A model generated the notes under the pieces. That model had not been told where the DNA came from, searched no databases, and worked only from the letters and a program-made list of their open reading frames with translations. Of a stretch of DNA of 64,000 nucleotides, positions 8,761-16,021 are shown piece by piece (the first letter of the stretch is position 1; the number at the start of each line of letters is the position of its first letter). The translations under genes and the position numbers were made by a program. Source of the stretch: Mucilaginibacter aquaedulcis. Lineage in GTDB: Bacteria > Bacteroidota > Bacteroidia > Sphingobacteriales > Sphingobacteriaceae. The stretch covers positions 1,426,001-1,490,000 of the forward strand of contig NZ_JAUFPR010000002.1 in NCBI RefSeq assembly GCF_030409325.1, in the 5' to 3' direction.

Positions 8761-10015
8761 TCTCATCTCCATGATGAACACAATAATCCTGTCCGGACTC
8801 TATGTGTTCCATGGCGTGTTGAGAGCAACCGCCATTGCAAAGAGGCATGATTTTGCAGGTCAGGCATGGCTTGTTATTAAACTTCGCGTTCATTCTCCTT
8901 TCCAAGTAATCATTTTCCCAAAACAAGGTGCCTTTGTCGGTAAGGTATCCTGCTCTTTTTACCGTGGTAAAATCCCTGGCAGTACATTTAAAAATGTCGC
9001 CATTATAATTGATCACCGCGCTGTTCCGCTTGTCCGCATAGCAAGAGTTCTTAACATTATCCGGCGAATAAGTAGTTGTTACTGTTATCCCGGTTTCAGC
9101 GATCTTGTCAGCATTTTCGTTGACCACATGAAAAGTATTATCGATCTGGTCATTCTGCCATACCCTCTGGTAGTCAATCAACAAATGTTTCTCGATAATT
9201 TCACTTCCCAGTTCAACAAATTCCTGTGCGATCTGGTAAGTGCCCACTACGTTTTTATCCGTATAATTGATACGTATGCGTACAAAAAAGCCATTGGTAA
9301 CCAATAGTTTTATATTCGCTATGATCTGGTCATAAGAGCCTTTGTTGGCACTCACAAACCTTACTAGATCGTGCTGTTCTTTATAGCCGTCTAAAGTGAT
9401 CTGAAGACTGCATGAAATACCTTTATTCTTAAAATAACTGATGAATTCTTCATCAATTAAATATCCGTTTGTAGTAAAAGAGACACTAGGTTTTATTTGA
9501 TGTAGCCTGCAAGCGTCAACATAAGCGTCAATAATGGGCGTCACTTCCTTCTTAAAGTAAAGCAATGGCTCACCTCCAAAAAACGAAAGCGGAAAATATC
9601 TCATCCCCGGTTTAGCGGCTGTTTTTTCAATAAACATGTTTATTTTACCTATCATTTCCGAGTTGAGGCGGGAGCTTTTAACATGCGTTTCATAGCAATA
9701 CCAGCATTTGAAGTTGCAATTCATGCTGGGATTTACCGTTAACCAAAAACTATTCAAGTTTTCATCATAGCTTTTGCTAAGCTTTTTTACTTTATCTACT
9801 TCATCAACATCATTATCGACAAGAAATGATTGATCTTTCAGATATTGATAAAATGTTGGATGCACTTCGTGTAATTCATCTACACCCTCCACAACAGCCG
9901 CTTGCAAAAGGTCGTTAAGAACACCTTCCATGAAAATAACTTTTTGAGTAAAGGCGTTATATAGTGCGTATTTCTCCCCGTAGGGAAGAACAGCGTTAAA
10001 TTGACTAAATTTCAT
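8708..10015 (-). CDS. Radical SAM/SPASM peptide-modifying enzyme
   Basis: The 435-aa protein has the radical SAM cluster motif CNFKCWYC (Cys100, Cys104, Cys107), followed by an SFFGGEPLLY segment typical of the family. The C-terminal SPASM region has CYADKRN, a DIFKCTARD turn and CLTCKIMPLCNGGC, which would bind auxiliary iron-sulfur clusters. The first 90 residues lack these motifs and could be a leader-recognition (RRE-like) domain; I cannot verify that. It lies 178 bp after the nearest precursor and overlaps the exporter gene. It probably installs crosslinks or epimerisations in the Cys-rich cores (thioether, as in sactipeptides, or carbon-carbon). The chemistry is inference. Confidence 0.92.
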   Translation of the reverse strand: MKFSQFNAVLPYGEKYALYNAFTQKVIFMEGVLNDLLQAAVVEGVDELHEVHPTFYQYLKDQSFLVDNDVDEVDKVKKLSKSYDENLNSFWLTVNPSMNCNFKCWYCYETHVKSSRLNSEMIGKINMFIEKTAAKPGMRYFPLSFFGGEPLLYFKKEVTPIIDAYVDACRLHQIKPSVSFTTNGYLIDEEFISYFKNKGISCSLQITLDGYKEQHDLVRFVSANKGSYDQIIANIKLLVTNGFFVRIRINYTDKNVVGTYQIAQEFVELGSEIIEKHLLIDYQRVWQNDQIDNTFHVVNENADKIAETGITVTTTYSPDNVKNSCYADKRNSAVINYNGDIFKCTARDFTTVKRAGYLTDKGTLFWENDYLERRMNAKFNNKPCLTCKIMPLCNGGCSQHAMEHIESGQDYCVHHGDENEKMRIVKTKIDEIVGA

Positions 10016-10154
10016 AATTTTAATTTTTTGTATCTTGAAATATTGTTATTCAAGTAGTCATTGCAGAAAGGGAACAGGAGCTAAAGGACCGTTGACAAAC
10101 CTCCCGCTTGTTCGTTTCTTCTTAGAACTACGTGTTCATCGGCATAGAAACACA

Positions 10155-10181
10155 GACAGTAACTTCTAGATAGTTACTGTC
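10155..10181 (-). terminator. Hairpin after precursor 1 (attenuator-like)
   Basis: The arms gacagtaact and agttactgtc pair perfectly (10 bp) around a 7-base loop, just after the stop of the precursor at 10194. There is no clear T-tract on the minus strand. Partial read-through into the rSAM gene would make peptide mRNA exceed enzyme mRNA. Confidence 0.55.
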
Positions 10182-10193
10182 CATGCGATTAAG

Positions 10194-10391
10194 CTAATTA
10201 CCGCATCCGGAAATGCAATTCCCCCCGGCACAATTGTTGGTGCACTTGTCATTGCTCGTGTTGCCGCTACCCCCACCAAACTGCATCAAAGCATCTCCAA
10301 AAAACGCATCCGAAAAACCACTTACTAATTTTCCTTCCGCGTCTTCCGAGAGTACTTCAAAATTGTCAAAGCTTAATTTTAACTTTTTCAT
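10194..10391 (-). CDS. RiPP precursor peptide 1, Gly-Gly leader and Cys-rich core
   Basis: The 65-aa peptide starts MKKLKLSFDNFEVLSEDAEG, with the LxxFxVLS-type leader I associate with Bacteroidetes Gly-Gly natural-product precursors (TIGR04149-like; family name from memory). A conserved GKLVSGFSDAF segment and DALMQFGG follow. The C39 exporter would cut after that Gly-Gly. The core has four cysteines in a C-x3-C-x4-C-x3-C pattern (CTNNCAGGNCISGC) plus Asn, Ser and Thr. It is the copy nearest the rSAM gene. Three sibling copies lie upstream with near-identical leaders. The start is fixed by the shared MKKLKLSF. Confidence 0.92.
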   Translation of the reverse strand: MKKLKLSFDNFEVLSEDAEGKLVSGFSDAFFGDALMQFGGGSGNTSNDKCTNNCAGGNCISGCGN

Positions 10392-10410
10392 TTTAAGTTA
10401 ATTTAACTTC

Positions 10411-10460
10411 CCCCTACTCTGTTTAATATAGGCTTTTCGGGATCCGGCCTTTAGGGGCGA
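10411..10460 (-). promoter_or_regulatory. Conserved upstream block of precursor 1
   Basis: This block, about 20 bp before the start codon, reads on the plus strand cccctactctgtttaatata followed by ggcttttcgggatccgg and cctttaggggc. It recurs before all four precursor genes (also at 10969-11018, 11417-11463 and 11946-11993) with only a few substitutions, while DNA further upstream has diverged. That pattern suggests a selected promoter or leader element. I do not see a clean TTTG/TAnnTTTG Bacteroidetes promoter in it. Confidence 0.5.
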
Positions 10461-10600
10461 TTCATTATTCGTCCTTTTTTTTCGCTCATTCATCATGGCT
10501 ACCGGCCCTGGCTGACCTTGTCTTCAAGTTCCCAAAGCAGCGCATGAACCGTATAAAACCGAATGTATCGACCTATGCTCATTGATATCATGATCAATAG
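10461..10600 (-). pseudogene. Most decayed copy of the barrel-gene 3' end (unit 1)
   Basis: Upstream of the conserved block of precursor 1, the order of short matches to the end of the barrel gene at 11995 is still traceable: an attatt...ctc segment, a ggctaccgg stretch, then tcttc(a/g)(a/c)g-ttccc-aagc-gc. No reading frame survives. It lies inside the roughly 360-bp spacer between precursors 1 and 2, which also holds the hairpin at 10685-10745. It is more diverged than the equivalents at 11018-11110 and 11464-11560, so unit 1 may be the oldest duplication. Confidence 0.4.
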
Positions 10601-10684
10601 CCGATGTTTACGCTATCCGTCCTGTTATATGGATTGGATAATCAATATCGTTCATACGCATAGATAAGAGTAGCTTAGCGCCAA

Positions 10685-10745
10685 GGCAAACAGAGACAGT
10701 AACCAAGAGACAGTAACCAATTGATGGTTGCTGTCTCTGTTTGCC
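10685..10745 (-). terminator. Long hairpin after precursor copy 2
   Basis: The arms at 10685-10704 and 10726-10745 pair over 20 bp with one G-U type mismatch. An internal repeat (gagacagtaacc occurs twice) allows an alternative, shorter pairing. It lies 7 bp after the stop of the frameshifted precursor. There is no strong T-tract on the minus side, so it may protect or attenuate the message rather than end it. Confidence 0.55.
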
Positions 10746-10751
10746 TTAAAT

Positions 10752-10951
10752 TTAGCCACCGCAGCCAGCGATGCAATTTCCTCCGGCACAATTGTTGGTG
10801 CAGCCAGAATTGCTCGTGTTTCCGCTGCCCCCACCGAATTGCATCAAAGCATCCCCAAAAAAAAAGTATCGGAAAAACCGCTTATTAATTTTCCTTCCGA
10901 ATCTGCTGAAAGAACTTCAAAATTGTCAAAGCTTAATTTTAACTTTTTCAT
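10752..10951 (-). pseudogene. RiPP precursor copy 2, frameshifted in a nine-T run
   Basis: The leader MKKLKLSFDNFEVLSADSEG and the SGFSDTF segment are intact. The next codons then run into a stretch of nine T (A at 10857-10865 on the plus strand) where 7 are needed to stay in frame. The leader frame stops soon after. Two bases out of frame, an undamaged core follows: MQFGGGSGNTSNSG, then CTNNCAGGNCIAGC and a stop at 10752. The length of 200 bp is 198 plus 2, which confirms a net +2 shift. It could be a dead gene, a slippage-prone (phase-variable) gene or a homopolymer sequencing error. Confidence 0.85.
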
Positions 10952-10968
10952 TTAAGCTAATTAAGTTT

Positions 10969-11018
10969 CCCCTACTCTGTTGAATATAGGCTTTTCGGGA
11001 TTTGGCCTTTTAGGGGCA
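10969..11018 (-). promoter_or_regulatory. Conserved upstream block of precursor copy 2
   Basis: This is the same block as at 10411-10460, here with ttgaatatagg and an extra T in ccttttagggg. Its retention beside a frameshifted gene suggests the frameshift is recent or reversible. Confidence 0.45.
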
Positions 11019-11110
11019 ATTCATACCTGCCCTTGGTCTTAAATTTTATTTGCAGCAGGTCGGCTTGGGGTCGATTTTTCTTCGCGTTTCTAAAGCTGCT
11101 TCTGAGGGTA
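11018..11110 (-). pseudogene. Decayed copy of the 3' end of the barrel gene (unit 2)
   Basis: Read on the plus strand, this has the same order of landmarks as the last codons of the barrel gene at 11995. They are tacctgccctt-gtctta, then a ggcttgggg/ggtcgattttt-cttcgcg-ttc stretch, then aagctgcttc. The match is patchy and no reading frame survives. It indicates that the duplicated unit included the end of the barrel gene plus a precursor. The other traces are at 11464-11560 (best kept) and 10461-10600 (worst kept). Confidence 0.6.
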
Positions 11111-11158
11111 ATAAAAACCAGGCGTGTGTACACTTGATCATTCAGGTAACCTAAAAAA

Positions 11159-11193
11159 CAGAGCCGGTAACTGCTATAGGGTTACTGGCTCTG
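11159..11193 (-). terminator. Rho-independent-type terminator after precursor 3
   Basis: The arms cagagccggtaac and gttactggctctg pair over 13 bp with one wobble. On the minus strand the hairpin is followed directly by TTTTTT (aaaaaa at 11153-11158 on plus). It is the most terminator-like of the four precursor hairpins and lies 9 bp after the stop codon. Confidence 0.75.
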
Positions 11194-11202
11194 CGTTTTA
11201 AT

Positions 11203-11397
11203 TTAGCCGCCACATCCCGAAATGCAATTACCGCCGGCACAATTGTTGGTGCAGCTCACATTGTTATTGTTGCTGCCCCCGCCGAATTGCATTAAAGCGT
11301 CTCCAAAAAAAGCGTCGGAAAAACCACTTACTAATTTCCCCTCCGAGTTTTCTGAAAGAATTTCGAAATTGTCAAAGCTTAATTTTAACTTTTTCAT
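11203..11397 (-). CDS. RiPP precursor peptide 3
   Basis: The 64-aa peptide has the same leader as copy 1 (MKKLKLSFDNFEILSENSEG, then GKLVSGFSDAF and DALMQFGG). Its core is one residue shorter: GSNNNNVS followed by CTNNCAGGNCISGCGG. The spacing of the four cysteines is identical. The variable stretch between Gly-Gly and the first Cys (SGNTSNDK in copy 1, SNNNNVS here) is the main difference between copies. It has its own upstream block (11417-11463) and terminator (11159-11193), so it can be expressed as a single-gene unit. Confidence 0.92.
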   Translation of the reverse strand: MKKLKLSFDNFEILSENSEGKLVSGFSDAFFGDALMQFGGGSNNNNVSCTNNCAGGNCISGCGG

Positions 11398-11416
11398 TTT
11401 AGGTTACTTATATTTT

Positions 11417-11463
11417 CCCTACTCTGTTTAATGTAGGCTTTTCGGGATCTGGCCTTTAGGGGC
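11417..11463 (-). promoter_or_regulatory. Conserved upstream block of precursor 3
   Basis: This is the third copy of the shared block (ccctactctgtttaatgtag, then gcttttcgggatctgg and cctttagggg). It sits 20 bp before the ATG. Beyond it the DNA turns into the decayed barrel-gene end. Confidence 0.5.
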
Positions 11464-11560
11464 ATTTCATTACCTGCCCTTTGTCTTAACTCATCTTGGG
11501 CAGTGCCCGGGCATTTGTCAGCTTTGGATTCCGAGGCTCCAATGCTGCTTCCGGAGGTAA
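11464..11560 (-). pseudogene. Decayed copy of the 3' end of the barrel gene (unit 3)
   Basis: On the minus strand the end of this piece still reads DELRQRAGN, matching the C-terminal NELRQRAGN of the barrel protein at 11995. Here the frame continues into EMP because the stop codon is lost. Upstream, the match persists as AGCAGC-TT-GG-A-CG blocks and then fades. This is the clearest proof that each precursor unit arose by tandem duplication of a segment that included the 3' end of the barrel gene. Confidence 0.8.
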
Positions 11561-11675
11561 TAGCGATAGCGCGCCTATATGCCTGTACCCGCTGTTTTCA
11601 CCACTAGATGTTCGATCACCGGTATATCCGCACGGCCTACCCCACCCTATGTGGTTATTAATGTTATTTATGAAG

Positions 11676-11719
11676 AAAAGCAGAGACAATAATTTCTCAT
11701 GGTCACTGCCTCTGCTTTT
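11676..11719 (-). terminator. Hairpin after precursor 4
   Basis: The outer arms aaaagcagag and ctctgctttt pair over 10 bp, with partial pairing inside. On the minus strand the second arm ends in TTTT, so this can act as a terminator. It lies 9 bp after the stop of the precursor at 11729. Confidence 0.6.
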
Positions 11720-11728
11720 AACTGTAAG

Positions 11729-11926
11729 TTACCCGCCGCATCCAGAAACACAATTGCCACCATTACAGTTGTTGGTGCAACCCAGGGCATTATTGTTGTT
11801 TCCGCTGCCCCCCAGTTGCATCAAAGCATCTCCAAAAAACGCGTCGGAAAAACCGCTAACCAATTTTCCATCGGCGCTTTCTGTAAGAACTTCAAAATTG
11901 TCAAAGCTTAATTTTAACTTTTTCAT
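11729..11926 (-). CDS. RiPP precursor peptide 4
   Basis: The 65-aa peptide has the leader MKKLKLSFDNFEVLTESADG, GKLVSGFSDAF, then DALMQLGG. Its core is the most divergent: SGNNNNALG, then CTNNCNGGNCVSGCGG. It is the copy adjacent to the intact barrel gene (69 bp away) and may be the founder of the array. All four cores keep C-x3-C-x4-C-x3-C and the NC-x-GGNC centre, so those residues are probably the modification sites. Confidence 0.92.
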   Translation of the reverse strand: MKKLKLSFDNFEVLTESADGKLVSGFSDAFFGDALMQLGGSGNNNNALGCTNNCNGGNCVSGCGG

Positions 11927-11945
11927 TTTTAGTCAATTAAGTTTA

Positions 11946-11993
11946 CCCTACTCTGTTTGATATAGGCTTTTCGGGATCCGGCCTTTAGGGGCG
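11946..11993 (-). promoter_or_regulatory. Conserved upstream block of precursor 4
   Basis: This is the fourth copy of the shared block, directly after the stop codon of the barrel gene (stop at 11995-11997). Here the block's original position between the barrel gene and a precursor is preserved. Confidence 0.5.
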
Positions 11994-11994
11994 A

Positions 11995-14424
11995 TTAATT
12001 ACCTGCCCTTTGTCTTAACTCATTATTCGCGGTACCCCGGCTTTTGGTAGATTTTGTCTTCGCGTTCCCGAAGCTGCTTCGGAATGATAAAGAAATTGAC
12101 CGTGAGTACGAGTTATACTTAATATAATTGCTACTGATGAACGCGTTAGGTGTTTGAAATTCTTTTATAACAGCGCTACCGGCATAGATATCATAGACAT
12201 ATAAGGATATGGAACTATATTTGCCAATTGCCTTTCTCAACCCAAAATCAAGATGTGAACTTGGATTGGTTCTTTTAACACTGATATCCTGATATGGGGT
12301 GCTGTAATTAAATGTTAGTGAACCGGTAAGGTTATGTTTCTGGGATAGGTAAAAGGAATTGTCAAAAGTCAGATGAAAGCTAACGTTTGTAATTGATTCA
12401 GGAAGAAGCGCGGTCTTGCTATGGTATAATGAATAATCCACGGAAGGCGTTAAATGGCTGTCCCATATTTTTTTAATTATGGTCTGGTTAAGGTTTATTG
12501 TAAAATCGTAGCTATCGGATGATCCATAATTGAGGTAAGTATTTTTCACCTGGTTCGTACCATCCTCTTCGACAGGAATAGTAAAATTGCCATAGTTATT
12601 GGCACCATGCGAGTAATCTATTATAAAATTATACTGGTTCTTTAAGGTATAGGTGAACTCCGCATTGTTATATATAATGGGTAATAAGAAGGGGTTATTT
12701 TGAGTAAAATAGTTGCTGGTAACATATGTCCTGCCCGGAAAAAGCAAAGCGATGTTGGGCCTGTTTATTTTTCGCGTAAAACTTATTCCGAATTGATCAG
12801 ATTGATCGGGCGAGTAGCTTAAGGAAAAACTTGGAAACAGGTTTGAATAGGTCGTATCAAGGGACAGGCCTTTATTATTTTCCGATGTGCTGTAATGTGA
12901 TCTTTCCAACCGAAGCCCCAAAGACGCACTCAGCCTTTTATTAAAATTGGTACTGAGTTTTGCAAACGCGGCAAAATAATTTTCCTTGTAGCTGAATGAG
13001 TTTGTTAATGAATCATTAATCACATAAGCACTGGTGGCGTAGTTTAAATTTCTATAGCTAAGATCATTGTGAACTGTCGTATTGCTGTATTGTATACCTG
13101 TACTTAAGGTTGTACTTTTATTAATGACGGGCTGGACGAATTCCAGCTTTTCAGACAGGTTAAAGAAATGTTGGGGCAAATGATTTTGGTAAGCGCCGTA
13201 CTCATTCAGAAAATTGCCATCACTATCAAATTTATCAAAATAGCCAGTGTAATTATTGACCTGTTGATATTGATTATAATCTATATTGAAATCCAGGTAC
13301 TTTTTTCCCAGTGTGTCAATCATTCTATGGTAATTGATATTACCAAAATTGTATATGTAGGTGTCGTGACCTTTGGTTGGTGATGTTTGCGCGGAGTCTG
13401 CAGGACCGGTATTTTTACTAAAATATTCGCCATGCGCAGCTGAATTTGAATTTCCGGTTACAGAAGAGAAGAAACCTTTGTAGCTCAGGAAATCTTTTTC
13501 GTCGATAGCATAATCGAAATTTAATCCACCGCCCAATACCAGGTAACGTCGGTAATTGCTATTGGTTATTTGTTCATTTTGCCCATTAACATAGCTAAAA
13601 TCATTGTCTTTAGTATTATAATTATAACTATCATTTATAAACGGGATAAGCTGTACCGTTATTTTATTTTTATGGTAGGCCACGGAGCCGTTCAAGATCG
13701 ATGTGTTATATTTCCCCTGCTGGCTCACTAAGGACAGGTTTTCATGCCAACCCTCATCCAGCTGCTTTTTGATATTAATATTGATAATGCCATTGGTACT
13801 GTTGGCATCATATTCACTCCCTGGATTTGTAATGATCTCCACGCTTTTAATATTTCCGGCAGGCAATGCTTTCAGCATCTCCACGATCATTTGCTTAGGC
13901 AGGCTGCTTTTCACATTATTGATATAGATAATCGGATCCTTTTTGTTCAGGATCGAGAACCTATCACCATTTCTGTCGTAATTAATTAAAGGTGTATGTT
14001 CCATCACCTCCAGGGCATTGCTGCCTTTTGATAATAAATTGGTTGGCGTGAAAATAAACCGGTCGTCTTTACGCACAAATGATGGCCGTTGCGCGAGTAT
14101 CGTCACTTCTTTTAATTGTCTTAATGAGTCCTGTAAGCCAATATTAATCACCGTGTCTTTCACCAGTTTGAATGATAAGTAGACAGGCTCATAAGTCAAA
14201 TAGGAGCCCTTGATGGTATACCTGCCGGGACTAACGTTAACTAATTCGTATCTTCCCGAACTATCCGTGCTCGTTGTAAACAATATCGCAGAATCTTTTT
14301 TGAGTTGCACGGTCGCGTATTTTAAAGACACTTTGGAGGGTGTCAATACTTTGCCCCGAATAGATGCCTGTCCAAATACGGAACCAATCATAAAAAGAAA
14401 GAAAATAACGAAGTAGTTTTTCAT
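11995..14424 (-). CDS. Outer-membrane beta-barrel protein (TonB-receptor-like) of the RiPP locus
   Basis: The 809-aa protein has a signal peptide (MKNYFVIFFLFMIGSVFGQ). A carboxypeptidase-regulatory-like Ig domain follows at about 22-105 (SIRGKVLTPSKVSLKYATV). A plug-like segment with NPGSEYDANSTNGIINI lies near residue 210. Then comes a long barrel with many alternating strands such as SLGLRLERSHYS and FGISFTRKINRPN, the OMP_b-brl_3 family pattern. The C-terminal 30 residues are Lys/Arg/Ser-rich (KTKSTKSRG...NELRQRAGN) and may be a periplasmic or disordered tail. It lies upstream of precursor 4 on the same strand. It could pass the matured peptide through the outer membrane, or be its receptor; both are inference. 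Confidence 0.88.
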   Translation of the reverse strand: MKNYFVIFFLFMIGSVFGQASIRGKVLTPSKVSLKYATVQLKKDSAILFTTSTDSSGRYELVNVSPGRYTIKGSYLTYEPVYLSFKLVKDTVINIGLQDSLRQLKEVTILAQRPSFVRKDDRFIFTPTNLLSKGSNALEVMEHTPLINYDRNGDRFSILNKKDPIIYINNVKSSLPKQMIVEMLKALPAGNIKSVEIITNPGSEYDANSTNGIININIKKQLDEGWHENLSLVSQQGKYNTSILNGSVAYHKNKITVQLIPFINDSYNYNTKDNDFSYVNGQNEQITNSNYRRYLVLGGGLNFDYAIDEKDFLSYKGFFSSVTGNSNSAAHGEYFSKNTGPADSAQTSPTKGHDTYIYNFGNINYHRMIDTLGKKYLDFNIDYNQYQQVNNYTGYFDKFDSDGNFLNEYGAYQNHLPQHFFNLSEKLEFVQPVINKSTTLSTGIQYSNTTVHNDLSYRNLNYATSAYVINDSLTNSFSYKENYFAAFAKLSTNFNKRLSASLGLRLERSHYSTSENNKGLSLDTTYSNLFPSFSLSYSPDQSDQFGISFTRKINRPNIALLFPGRTYVTSNYFTQNNPFLLPIIYNNAEFTYTLKNQYNFIIDYSHGANNYGNFTIPVEEDGTNQVKNTYLNYGSSDSYDFTINLNQTIIKKIWDSHLTPSVDYSLYHSKTALLPESITNVSFHLTFDNSFYLSQKHNLTGSLTFNYSTPYQDISVKRTNPSSHLDFGLRKAIGKYSSISLYVYDIYAGSAVIKEFQTPNAFISSNYIKYNSYSRSISLSFRSSFGNAKTKSTKSRGTANNELRQRAGN

Positions 14425-14526
14425 TGTATAAGTATATGCTGTAGGTCATCATGATACACGCGTAATTGCATGCCGGATAGTATCATGAGTGTTTCGTCGG
14501 TGGTTGATTTTTTTTAGAAAATTATA

Positions 14527-15753
14527 TCAGCAAGTTTTATAATCGACAAATCGGCCATGCTCATCTGTAATTATGTCCGTTTTAAAGGGTCTGTTGGTAT
14601 ATCCTTCCAGACGGTGACAATAAGGATAGACTTTGATCTGTGTTCGCCAACCGGTGTACCAGCTGTCCAAACATTCCAAACTATTTCCGGGAATATTATA
14701 TTGGGCGCCTTCGAACAATACTTTTTCAAAGCCACTGTTCAATGCATTAGGAAACATAATTCCATTATGAAAAATGATATCATCTTGTTCTCCCCTATAT
14801 AACCATAAGTCTATAAATGGAAATTTATAAGGGAAACCTGTTATTTCTTCACCCTCCTCCAGCCAAAGTTTATAGTAGACAGTATTCGTATGGTTTTCGA
14901 ATCCCTCCATCCATTTTAATCTGCCATCTTTAATAATCGCGTTCTCGAATTTTTCAAGATCATTTTCATCAATGCCTAAATCAACATCATCATCCCAGGG
15001 AAGTATCTGTCCATGCCGCACATATCCCAATAACGATCCGCCGTGCAGGATCAATCGCGCACCTGCTTCCGATGCCACCGAGGAAATGATATTTAACGCC
15101 TTACGAATCAGCTCTTTGTTGTGTTCCGACCACGCGTTATACCGAAGTAGAGTTTCCTTAATTTCCCTATTTCTTCCCTTGTGCACCAACGCTTTATCGA
15201 ATTCAATTTGAAACCAAGCTGTTTGTTCATAATAGGTCTCTAAAGTATCGGTATGAGTCAGGGAAAGGATTTCATCATCCAGGGGTTGCTTTATCGCATT
15301 TATGCTCAGCAGCTTTTCAGCGCCGCTTCTGCTTAAAAAATAAACACTACTCCCCCAGTAGAAGTTCAAGAAATAAGGTTGCCCTTTTTTTATATCTTTT
15401 TCTTCAAGCTTATTAAAAGGAAAACTAATATCCCAGTCTTCTGCAAAGGATGATATTGAATTACTGATTTCAAACAGGTCTCCCAACAGTTTAACATTGT
15501 CTTCCATAACTAAACAATGCTCAGCGTTTGATTCGAGAAATTTAAGCCATGCCTGGCGATTGCTTAAAAATATCAGTATTTCCTCATTGGAGATATTGAT
15601 GTTATACCTTTTTTTCATGTAATCGTAATCGATCAAATGCGAATCAAGACGCATATCAGCTGTTGATATTTCAATCATCGAACTTTGATCTTTACCATTT
15701 GCCAATGGATACGCTTCATTAAACTGCCCGGTTTTGATGATATAAATTTGCAT
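14527..15753 (-). CDS. GT25-like glycosyltransferase fused to a LicD-type phosphotransferase
   Basis: Counting from ATG 15753 (408 aa), residues 1-190 begin MQIYIIKTGQFNEAYPL and contain CLVMEDN near residue 83, the GT25 layout. Residues about 205-408 are a LicD/fukutin-type domain with LILHGGSLLGYVRHG and ILPWDDDVDLG (237-260), whose Asp triad binds metal. LicD proteins transfer phosphocholine or related phospho-ligands from CDP-activated donors to sugars. The frame is open up to 15783, but the extra ten residues are a hydrophobic stretch unlike GT25 starts, so I use 15753. It sits upstream of the barrel gene on the same strand. A single polypeptide able to add a sugar and then a phospho-group is attractive, but the acceptor is unknown. 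Confidence 0.8.
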   Translation of the reverse strand: MQIYIIKTGQFNEAYPLANGKDQSSMIEISTADMRLDSHLIDYDYMKKRYNINISNEEILIFLSNRQAWLKFLESNAEHCLVMEDNVKLLGDLFEISNSISSFAEDWDISFPFNKLEEKDIKKGQPYFLNFYWGSSVYFLSRSGAEKLLSINAIKQPLDDEILSLTHTDTLETYYEQTAWFQIEFDKALVHKGRNREIKETLLRYNAWSEHNKELIRKALNIISSVASEAGARLILHGGSLLGYVRHGQILPWDDDVDLGIDENDLEKFENAIIKDGRLKWMEGFENHTNTVYYKLWLEEGEEITGFPYKFPFIDLWLYRGEQDDIIFHNGIMFPNALNSGFEKVLFEGAQYNIPGNSLECLDSWYTGWRTQIKVYPYCHRLEGYTNRPFKTDIITDEHGRFVDYKTC

Positions 15754-16021
15754 GAAGAATATTAATATTAATAAGACCAGCAAAAGTCTATAATTTCTAT
15801 ATCATACATTTATTATTTAATATAGAGATTAGATGCAACGCTGATACGTTATCTGTTCAAGCGCCGAAGCTAGCCAATAATCATATATCATTAAACAGGG
15901 ATAATATTAAGTTTAATTTATTATTATATTAAATAATAACTACTACTTCACAGCATATGACAGTATGTTATATATTGGCAATAATAATTATGCTTTAGCA
16001 CTCCCCGCCTAATATATATAT

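Noticed and set aside
8771..9307. A 178-codon plus-strand frame
   Set aside because: It is antisense to the radical SAM gene, whose Cys motifs are intact. The plus-strand product has no recognisable domain.
11496..11960. A 154-codon plus-strand frame across precursor 4
   Set aside because: It is antisense to the precursor, its hairpin and the barrel-gene copy. Its apparent length comes from mirrored codons of the duplicated units.
10194..11993. Regularly spaced repeats (about every 500 bp) resembling an array
   Set aside because: The repeats are about 200-bp paralogous genes plus upstream blocks, not 25-40-bp repeats with unique spacers, so this is not CRISPR.
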